Assembly: GCA_947566645.1 (NCBI GenBank)
Contig: CANOKL010000044.1
Location: forward strand, 1 to 35,879
DNA from: an uncultured Lachnospiraceae bacterium
GTDB taxonomy: Bacteria > Bacillota > Clostridia > Lachnospirales > Lachnospiraceae
Reading direction: 5' to 3'
DNA length: 35,879 nt
Each line of letters starts with the position of its first letter. Positions within the stretch are counted from its first letter, which is position 1. The notes beneath the pieces were generated by a model, which made no database searches, was not told where the DNA came from, and saw nothing but the letters and a program-made list of their open reading frames with translations. A program made the position numbers and the translations under genes. Below, one piece after another: positions 1 through 5,004 of this stretch.

Positions 1-25
1 AGTAACCATAAGGGTTACCGGACAT
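1..25 (-). CDS. Possible 5' end of a gene leaving the window (MSGNPYGY...)
   Basis: On the minus strand an ATG at position 25 opens a frame encoding M-S-G-N-P-Y-G-Y before the window ends. The same eight codons occur at 35856-35879. The YGY motif near the N terminus resembles small serine recombinases/resolvases, whose N termini often read YGY(V/I)RVS, but eight residues are too few to decide. No clear Shine-Dalgarno sequence precedes the ATG. Confidence 0.2.
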
Positions 26-55
26 TCATGAAATGACAAAGTGTCAAACTCAGGA
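2..55. repeat. Left terminal copy of a 54-bp inverted repeat
   Basis: These 54 bases reappear exactly, in reverse complement, at 35826-35879. The two flanks diverge immediately inside the repeat (T here, G at the other end). It begins with a short palindrome, GTAACC-ATAAG-GGTTAC. A match ending this sharply at both window edges is what a contig broken at a repeated sequence looks like; a true pair of inverted mobile-element ends is the alternative. Read outward, both copies begin the same short reading frame (MSGNPYGY). Confidence 0.85.
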
Positions 56-70
56 TTTTTGTGATATAAT
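42..70 (+). promoter_or_regulatory. Promoter for the structured RNA
   Basis: There is a perfect TATAAT at 65-70. The hexamer 17 bp upstream (42-47, TGTCAA) is a poor -35. Transcription would start near 77, just before the first stem of the RNA. The -35 region lies inside the terminal repeat and the -10 lies outside it. Confidence 0.5.
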
Positions 71-76
71 TAAGTC

Positions 77-252
77 AGAGGATAGTGGCGTTGACCAGCT
101 ATCGTGGTGTTGAAGCAATTGACTGTGTCGGCATGCAGCCGGTTGTGGAGCCTGGCCTTGGGTTATGCGATAACCTCAAACCGAATAGGTTCTTCGGAAC
201 TGAATGAAAACGCTTTTTAAGGGCCTTGCATTAGCAGGGTTCTTTATTTTTT
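77..252 (+). ncRNA. Structured noncoding RNA with its own intrinsic terminator
   Basis: This 175-nt stretch between a TATAAT box and the next gene has no sensible reading frame and folds into consecutive hairpins. GATAGTGG (81-88) pairs with CCA-g-CTATC (96-103). CGGC (129-132) pairs with GCCG (138-141). TTGGGTTAT (158-166) pairs with ATAACC-t-CAA (170-179) around a GCG loop. GTTC-UUCG-GAAC (189-200) is a classic tetraloop hairpin. The last element, AAGGGCCTTGC / GCAGGGTTCTT (219-244, with wobble pairs) followed by a T-rich run, is an intrinsic terminator. Termination only about 20 bases before the PBECR4-like gene recalls RNA antitoxin or RNA-guided layouts, where an abundant RNA is made upstream of a less abundant protein. 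I do not recognise the RNA family. Confidence 0.6.
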
Positions 253-270
253 GCAAAGGACAAGGTACAT

Positions 271-945
271 ATGGATCTATTACAACAGTCTGCACAAGCC
301 TGGAAAGAAATAATTGAATATAGATATTTGTTCACATATGGTTATAAAAAGCAACTGTATCCAATTAATCTTACCTTTTCTTTGGAAGATTATCCTCATT
401 TAGCTGGCTTCCAGTATATGAAAGATATCTCGCTTCCAAATTATTCTTCTGCCAAAATTGCTGATAGAATTCTTGAAGGTAAAATACTATTTGAAAAAGT
501 TCAAGAAGCAGCCCAGTACGAGTACATGATAAAACCACGACTTGAAGCATTAGTACACTTGAAGGAGTCTCTTGATAACGAATTCAATTTATATTCATAC
601 ATGCCACGCATGTATCCCTTCATTACAGGCATCAAAGCAGATTATCTGATATCCAGCCATTTTAGTGTGGATAATTTCATCTTTATCATCAAGGCAAACG
701 CACAAGGTGAATTAAAGTGTGACTTCCTATGTTGCTCCATTTTTGAAAAAGGAGATCGCGATTATGAAACAAACCAACGACCTAGAACACTGATGAAGAA
801 AGAACGAATACATATTCCTTCTAGCACAACCGACATTCTTTTGGATCGCTTATCAACTCAAACAAAGCATGAGGACACATCTACCGAAACTCAAAATATG
901 ACATCTTCAGATAATACTGGAATAAAATCCGACGATTCACAATAA
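271..945 (+). CDS. PBECR4-like putative nuclease-domain protein
   Basis: A 224-residue protein. The N-terminal part (about residues 12-60) contains YRYLFTYGYKKQ, then INLTFS.EDYPHLAGFQ and MKDI. This arrangement resembles the PBECR4 family (phage-Barnase-EndoU-ColicinE5/D-RelE-like nuclease fold), predicted RNases or toxins of mobile elements. His in PHLAG (about 43) is a candidate active-site residue. The last 35 residues are polar and Ser/Thr/Asp-rich, probably disordered. There is no signal peptide or membrane segment. The ATG follows AAAGGACAAGG. The gene is clearly more AT-rich than the housekeeping genes in the window, which suggests horizontal transfer. It lies directly behind a self-terminating structured RNA and has its own terminator. 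The family call is from memory of the motif; the catalytic role and partner are not known. Confidence 0.6.
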   Translation: MDLLQQSAQAWKEIIEYRYLFTYGYKKQLYPINLTFSLEDYPHLAGFQYMKDISLPNYSSAKIADRILEGKILFEKVQEAAQYEYMIKPRLEALVHLKESLDNEFNLYSYMPRMYPFITGIKADYLISSHFSVDNFIFIIKANAQGELKCDFLCCSIFEKGDRDYETNQRPRTLMKKERIHIPSSTTDILLDRLSTQTKHEDTSTETQNMTSSDNTGIKSDDSQ

Positions 946-1164
946 TACCACTTCCTTTGGGAGGTGGTTTTTTAATGAACTATCCCCCATCTTCCATTTC
1001 GCGATTTTACGCAGAAGAGGGGCTCCGGTCTTGGAGCCTTTACTAATAAGCTCTGGCATCTGTAGATGCTCCAAGGCTTTCATGGAAATCGTAATATCGG
1101 GAATTTTCTTATAACCCTTCTTCCTTTGCCACCATGATCCTGCCATGCCCTGCGATGGTTGCAA
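937..1164 (-). CDS. Doubtful small basic ORF
   Basis: An open minus-strand frame fills the gap between the PBECR4-like gene and the next transcription unit. Its middle (GYKKIPDITISMKALEHLQ and similar) is basic and protein-like. However, the frame runs through the terminator of the opposite gene, its C terminus is encoded by that hairpin, and no good ribosome site precedes either ATG (1164 or 1146). It may be a decayed gene or chance. No family recognised. Confidence 0.15.
   Translation of the reverse strand: MQPSQGMAGSWWQRKKGYKKIPDITISMKALEHLQMPELISKGSKTGAPLLRKIAKWKMGDSSLKNHLPKEVVLL
948..973 (+). terminator. Intrinsic terminator of the PBECR4-like gene
   Basis: CCACTTCC (948-955), loop TTTG, GGAGGTGG (960-967), then six T. 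It begins just after the TAA stop and is a textbook Rho-independent terminator for the plus strand. Confidence 0.85.
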
Positions 1165-1186
1165 AATATGATAGATGTGCTATAAT
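1159..1186 (+). promoter_or_regulatory. Promoter of the short 1.2-1.47 kb unit
   Basis: TTGCAA (1159-1164), 16-bp spacer, perfect TATAAT (1181-1186). The transcript would run from about 1193 to the strong terminator at 1442-1470, roughly 280 nt. Confidence 0.6.
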
Positions 1187-1327
1187 AAACAAGCCGAGTT
1201 AGTTGGGTTAGTATTTGCCACAGCTCTTACAGCTGATGTCCCTAGCGTTGATTTATCGCTCCTTTTTAGTTTTTTCCAGACACTTTTTTCTTTTCTGAGT
1301 CTAGTAAAATCAACGGAGGATAATGAT

Positions 1328-1453
1328 ATGACAAACAGTATGTTGGTTGGAAGCGGCGCGCGGAGCGGTCCAAACTGCTGGGGGAATCCGTCAAACACTT
1401 TCCAAGCGCTATGTAGGTTCGATACCTGCCCGTTCCATTTTGAGACTGTGTAA
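1328..1453 (+). CDS. Candidate 41-residue Cys-containing peptide (or chance ORF over a tRNA-like sequence)
   Basis: An ATG at 1328 is preceded by GGAGGA with 7-bp spacing, a very good ribosome site. The frame gives a 41-residue product beginning MTNSMLVGSG, with three Cys and a Trp in the second half and an aromatic C terminus (PFHFETV). Its stop lies inside the terminator hairpin. A dedicated promoter lies upstream. No family recognised. Against it, the same bases carry a T-arm-like GTAGG-TTCGATA-CCTGC and an acceptor-like 3' end, so the unit may be a degenerate tRNA gene instead. Confidence 0.3.
   Translation: MTNSMLVGSGARSGPNCWGNPSNTFQALCRFDTCPFHFETV
1349..1437 (+). other. Degenerate tRNA-like sequence
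   Basis: These 89 bases have a good T arm (1413-1429, five pairs around TTCGATA), a 3' acceptor-like CCGTTCC plus discriminator A (1430-1437) that pairs with GGAA-g-CGG (1349-1356) if one G bulges, and a D-loop-like AGCGGTCCAAA. The length fits a class II tRNA (Ser/Leu/Tyr/Sec type). No proper anticodon stem-loop can be drawn, so it is at most a tRNA remnant, mimic or attachment-site relic. A terminator follows within 5 bases, as after many tRNA genes. Confidence 0.35.
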
Positions 1454-1470
1454 AAACAGTCTCATTTTTT
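1442..1470 (+). terminator. Strong intrinsic terminator
   Basis: GAGACTGT (1442-1449) pairs perfectly with ACAGTCTC (1456-1463) and is followed by ATTTTTT. It ends the short transcription unit that starts near 1193. The minus-strand GNAT gene stops about 45 bases further on. Confidence 0.9.
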
Positions 1471-1515
1471 CTTCCATCTGTCACCGCGCTTGGACACCCT
1501 CTTCATTCAAAATCT

Positions 1516-2049
1516 TCACAACCTATATACAAAATCTGTGTTGCCGTCAAAGTTGAGCTCATATATTCTGAATATGACAGGAAAATCTTTTGGCTGCCAT
1601 TGCTCTTCATAGGAATAGCAATATTTCATACCTGCCTTTTTCATAACATTGCCGCTTCTTGGATTATTTCTGTCATGCGTCGCTGTAATATAAGGCAATC
1701 CAGCTTTCTTTACTTGTTCCACTACTGCCTTTCCTGCTTCTGTAACAATCCCCCTATGCCAAAATTCCTTACGCAGCCCGTATCCAAAATCATGGTGCTC
1801 TTCCATGTCAACTTTGATGTAACCAATAGGAAAATTATCTTCCTTCAAGCAGATCGCATAGGCATATGCCTGTGGCTGTGCATATTTTGAAGCATACCGT
1901 TCCACATAAAATTTCCTTGTTTCTTCCAAATTCTTCACAGGATACCACGGCAGAAACTGATTCACTTCTTCATCTTTCAAAATAAGAAAAAGGGCTTCCA
2001 TATCCTTTTTGAGTGTAAGAAAGATAAAATTCCAGTCTACCGCTGTCAC
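1516..2049 (-). CDS. GNAT-family N-acetyltransferase
   Basis: Acetyl-CoA-dependent N-acetyltransferase of the GNAT fold, substrate unknown. The family pattern is visible: FLPWYPV near the N terminus, a central ...FPIGYIKVDM strand, then YGLRKEFWHRGIVTEAGKAV (acetyl-CoA pyrophosphate loop and helix) and NPRSGNVMKKAGMKY near the C terminus, typical of RimJ/RimL-like members. The frame is open up to a GTG at 2067, but a strong promoter (2073-2101) puts transcription start at about 2066. The more likely start is the GTG at 2049, which follows GGGAAAAGG (178 codons including stop). From memory, related proteins continue beyond FVY at the C terminus, whereas this one ends FVYRL, so the tail may be shortened. 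The neighbour pckA is separated by its own terminator. Confidence 0.75.
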   Translation of the reverse strand: MTAVDWNFIFLTLKKDMEALFLILKDEEVNQFLPWYPVKNLEETRKFYVERYASKYAQPQAYAYAICLKEDNFPIGYIKVDMEEHHDFGYGLRKEFWHRGIVTEAGKAVVEQVKKAGLPYITATHDRNNPRSGNVMKKAGMKYCYSYEEQWQPKDFPVIFRIYELNFDGNTDFVYRL

Positions 2050-2072
2050 CAGACAGCCTTTTCCCACTACCC

Positions 2073-2101
2073 ATCATAGCAGAAAAAGACCGCCATATCA
2101 A
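2073..2101 (-). promoter_or_regulatory. Promoter of the GNAT gene
   Basis: On the minus strand TTGATA (2101-2096), exact 17-bp spacer, TATGAT (2078-2073). Its position shows that the longest reading frame of the GNAT gene starts too early. Confidence 0.65.
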
Positions 2102-2208
2102 TCAGATTTCACAACCATCGGCAAAGCCCGGCTCGGCAGACGGATCGGCCGCCTAACGCCTAAATGCCTTGCCGCAGTCGAAAAACTACTCAAAAGCCAT
2201 TTTCCGTT

Positions 2209-2237
2209 AAAAAAGGTGTGCGTAAAACGCACACCTC
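2209..2237 (-). terminator. Intrinsic terminator of pckA
   Basis: On the minus strand GGTGTGCGT, a short loop, ACGCACACC, then six T. It lies 15 bases after the pckA stop. Confidence 0.9.
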
Positions 2238-2251
2238 TTATTTCCTTTTCC

Positions 2252-3856
2252 TTATAACTGCGGCCCAGCTGAAACAAGTGCCTTGCCAGCCTCATTGCCC
2301 TCATATTTTGAAAAGTTCTTAACAAACCTCTGTGCCAGATCCTTTGCCTTTGTCTCCCACTCAGCAGCATCTGCGTAAGTGTTGCGGGGATCCAGAATGT
2401 TGGTATCTACGCCCGGAAGCTCTGTCGGAACATCAAAGTTGAAATACGGAATCTTCTTGGTTGATGCCTTCAGGATGTCTCCGCTTAAGATTGCGTCAAT
2501 GATACCGCGGGTATCACGGATGGAGATACGTTTTCCAGTACCATTCCAGCCTGTGTTAACCAGGTACGCCTTCGCGCCGCTCTTCTCCATTCTCTTAACA
2601 AGCTCCTCTGCATATTTTGTCGGATGCAGTTCAAGGAACGCCTGTCCGAAGCATGCGGAGAAGGTCGGAGTCGGCTCTGTGATGCCGCGCTCTGTTCCTG
2701 CAAGCTTAGCCGTAAATCCTGACAGGAAGTAGTACTGTGTCTGCTCCGGAGTAAGGATGGATACCGGAGGAAGCACGCCAAACGCATCTGCGGACAGGAA
2801 GATAACTTCCTTCGCTGCCGGAGCTGCAGACTTCGGACGCACGATCTTCTCAATGTGGTCAATCGGATAGGATACACGGGTATTCTCCGTTACACTCTTA
2901 TCGTCGAAATCAATCTTGCCATTCTCGTCCAGAGTAACATTCTCAAGAAGCGCGTTTCTCTTAATCGCATTGTAGATATCCGGCTCGGACTCTTTGTCAA
3001 GATTGATAACCTTCGCATAGCATCCGCCTTCGAAGTTGAAGATACCGTCATCATCCCAGCCATGCTCGTCATCACCAATCAGAAGTCTCTTCGGGTCAGT
3101 GGAAAGTGTTGTCTTGCCTGTTCCGGAAAGGCCGAAGAAGATCGCGGTATTCTCGCCGTTCATGTCTGTGTTGGCTGAACAGTGCATGGAAGCGATGCCC
3201 TTAAGCGGCAGATAGTAGTTCATCATAGAGAACATACCTTTCTTCATCTCTCCGCCATACCATGTATTGACAATAACCTGCTCGCGGCTTGTAATGTTGA
3301 ACATAGCAGCCGTCTCAGAATTCAGTCCAAGCTCTTTGTAATTCTCTACTTTCGCCTTGGATGCATTGTAAACAACGAAATCAGGCTCGAACTTCTCAAG
3401 CTCTTCCTCTGTCGGCATAATGAACATATTCCGGATGAAATGTGCCTGCCATGCTACTTCCATGATGAAACGGATGGACATACGTGTGTCTTCGTTCGCA
3501 CCGCAGAAAGCGTCTACAACAAACAGTCTCTTATTGGAAAGCTCTTTAAGGGCAATGTCCTTTACTGCCTTCCATGTCTCCTCTGAAGCCGGGTGGTTAT
3601 CGTTCTTATATTCATCGGATGTCCACCATACGGTATCCTTTGAATTCTCATCCATAACAATAAATTTATCTTTGGGCGAGCGTCCTGTGTAGATACCAGT
3701 CATAACATTGACTGCTCCAAGTTCACTGACCTGACCTTTTTCAAAGCCCTCAAGCCCCGGCTTTGTCTCCTCGTCAAACAGCATCTCATAAGAAGGATTG
3801 TGTACAATTTCAGTAGTTCCGTTAATGCCATACTTGCTTAAATTGATCTCTGCCAT
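2252..3856 (-). CDS. pckA: Phosphoenolpyruvate carboxykinase (ATP)
   Basis: Interconverts oxaloacetate + ATP and PEP + CO2 + ADP in the cytoplasm. In fermenting anaerobes it often runs in the carboxylating direction during mixed-acid (succinate) metabolism. The 534-residue length is full for the ATP-dependent family. Visible motifs are GRSPKDKF (58-65), the P-loop kinase-1a GLSGTGKTT (242-250), the metal-binding GDDEHGWDDDG just after it, and the adenine-region TRVSYP. The ATG follows AAAAAAAGGAGATTATGAAAG. It is transcribed alone: promoter at 3931-3959, terminator at 2209-2237. The 5' leader of about 70 nt contains a hairpin. Confidence 0.97.
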   Translation of the reverse strand: MAEINLSKYGINGTTEIVHNPSYEMLFDEETKPGLEGFEKGQVSELGAVNVMTGIYTGRSPKDKFIVMDENSKDTVWWTSDEYKNDNHPASEETWKAVKDIALKELSNKRLFVVDAFCGANEDTRMSIRFIMEVAWQAHFIRNMFIMPTEEELEKFEPDFVVYNASKAKVENYKELGLNSETAAMFNITSREQVIVNTWYGGEMKKGMFSMMNYYLPLKGIASMHCSANTDMNGENTAIFFGLSGTGKTTLSTDPKRLLIGDDEHGWDDDGIFNFEGGCYAKVINLDKESEPDIYNAIKRNALLENVTLDENGKIDFDDKSVTENTRVSYPIDHIEKIVRPKSAAPAAKEVIFLSADAFGVLPPVSILTPEQTQYYFLSGFTAKLAGTERGITEPTPTFSACFGQAFLELHPTKYAEELVKRMEKSGAKAYLVNTGWNGTGKRISIRDTRGIIDAILSGDILKASTKKIPYFNFDVPTELPGVDTNILDPRNTYADAAEWETKAKDLAQRFVKNFSKYEGNEAGKALVSAGPQL

Positions 3857-3896
3857 CTTTCATAATCTCCTTTTTTTATTAATATACGTATTCGGC

Positions 3897-3922
3897 GGGA
3901 GAGCAGGTCATCTTGCTCCCCC
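3897..3922 (-). promoter_or_regulatory. Hairpin in the pckA leader
   Basis: GGGAGAGCA (3897-3905) pairs with TGCTCCCCC (3914-3922) with one mismatch. It lies at the very 5' end of the pckA transcript, just downstream of the -10. It has no T run, so mRNA stability or an operator-like role is more likely than termination. Function unknown. Confidence 0.4.
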
Positions 3923-3930
3923 ATCTTCAT

Positions 3931-3959
3931 AGTATACATAGTTAAAAAAATAAAATCAA
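3931..3959 (-). promoter_or_regulatory. pckA promoter
   Basis: On the minus strand TTGATT (3959-3954), 17-bp spacer, TATACT (3936-3931). The region is very AT-rich. Confidence 0.7.
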
Positions 3960-4007
3960 CTATAATTCTTCATTTTTCCAAAAAAAGATAATATTTTAAC
4001 AATCCTG

Positions 4008-4053
4008 CCAGTTGGGGACGGGGCATTTTTAAAAATGCCCCGTCCCCAACTGG
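4008..4053. repeat. Family 1 palindromic repeat, copy 1
   Basis: A perfect 46-bp palindrome: arms CCAGTT + GGGGACGGGG + CATTTTT meet their complement with no loop. It starts one base beyond the TAG stop of yitT and lies between yitT and pckA. The same GGGGACGGGG stem recurs at five other places in the window. It is REP-like in size and form and could also work as a terminator-type hairpin. Confidence 0.95.
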
Positions 4054-4908
4054 CTACCTTTCAATACTAAAGCCCCGTCCACGCACTTCATTGATCTGCG
4101 TGATTGTAATAAATGCCTTTTCATCCACAGAATGCACTAGTTCTTTTACGGAGTATAGCTTTCTCTTCGGAATGACGCAGAGCACGCCTTTTTTATTCTC
4201 CCTTCCATATCCTGTCTCAATGTGCACCATGGTTACACCTGCATCCAGGACGCCGATCATCTGCTCACGGATCTTCTCGTATCTGTCTGAGATGATGAAA
4301 AGCTGAATCTGTGACTGTCCGAGAAGCATCACCCTGTTCAGCATCACTGTCTCTATTACCAGTGCCAGGATGCCGTACATGATCTGCTCGGAATCGGAAA
4401 ACATTGCCTGATTGCCAAGTACAATAAAGTCTACCACATAGACCAGCGCCGCCACTGGCAGGTGAAACCACTTATGAAACACAAGGGCGAGAATATCAGT
4501 GCCTCCTGTTGATGCACCGACCCGCAGGACAAGCCCGGCGCCGATTCCGATCGCGGCCCCGCCGTAGAAGGTTGCAAGCATAATATTCCCGGTAAGCTCT
4601 GATATTCCCGGTACTGCCTGCATAATTGACAGGCAGAGCGGGTAGAGGAACGTGCTTGCAATGGTTGTAATGATGAACTTTTTCCCAAGCACCAGTGCAC
4701 CGATGAGAAAAAGTACGCCATTTACAAAAAGTACAATTACAGAGAGATTCGCCGGAATATAATGGCTGATTGTAAGGCCAATTCCGGTTGCCCCTCCCAT
4801 GATGATTCCATGCGGCGCCAGAAATGCGGTAACCGCGAGCGCCAGAATCATATTTCCTGCCAGAACTCCAATGGCAGTCTCCATCATTCTTTTCACATTT
4901 GATTTCAT
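4054..4908 (-). CDS. YitT family membrane protein (DUF161 + DUF2179)
   Basis: A 284-residue integral membrane protein with about five to six hydrophobic segments in residues 10-190 (for example NLSVIVLFVNGVLFLIGALVL and GAAIGIGAGLVLRVGASTGGTDI), followed by a soluble C-terminal DUF2179 domain (about 220-284; GVLCVIPKRKLYSVKELV, TITQINEVRGRGF). YitT proteins are widespread in Firmicutes; the physiological role is not established. The ATG follows GGGGGATATGAGAC. It lies downstream of tex in the same direction, with a 96-base gap holding a large hairpin, so it may be cotranscribed or partly attenuated. Its stop abuts a family 1 repeat. Confidence 0.9.
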   Translation of the reverse strand: MKSNVKRMMETAIGVLAGNMILALAVTAFLAPHGIIMGGATGIGLTISHYIPANLSVIVLFVNGVLFLIGALVLGKKFIITTIASTFLYPLCLSIMQAVPGISELTGNIMLATFYGGAAIGIGAGLVLRVGASTGGTDILALVFHKWFHLPVAALVYVVDFIVLGNQAMFSDSEQIMYGILALVIETVMLNRVMLLGQSQIQLFIISDRYEKIREQMIGVLDAGVTMVHIETGYGRENKKGVLCVIPKRKLYSVKELVHSVDEKAFITITQINEVRGRGFSIER

Positions 4909-4940
4909 GTCTCATATCCCCCAATCTGAGATTCCATGAT

Positions 4941-4994
4941 ATAGTTCAGGCAGGTCTGTGCATTTACTTCACAGACCAAAGGTATCTGAACTAT
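4941..4994 (-). promoter_or_regulatory. Nested hairpin between tex and yitT
   Basis: ATAGTTCAG (4941-4949) pairs with CTGAACTAT (4986-4994). Inside it GGTCTGTG (4953-4960) pairs with CACAGACC (4970-4977). The long two-stage stem fills the tex-yitT gap. No T run follows on the minus strand, so it is not a clear terminator; RNA processing or attenuation is possible. Confidence 0.5.
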
Positions 4995-5004
4995 TACATA
5001 TATA

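Noticed and set aside
204..217. Catabolite-repression (cre) site, TGAAAACGCTTTTT
   Set aside because: It lies inside the structured RNA close to its terminator and matches the consensus only loosely.
1349..1437. Functional tRNA gene
   Set aside because: T arm and acceptor 3' strand look right but no anticodon stem-loop can be formed and the acceptor stem needs a bulge; kept only as a tRNA-like sequence.
4008..4053. Ordinary intrinsic terminator for yitT
   Set aside because: The T run is in the loop, not after the stem, and the same palindrome occurs five more times, once away from any gene end; a repeat is the better description, though it may also hinder transcription.
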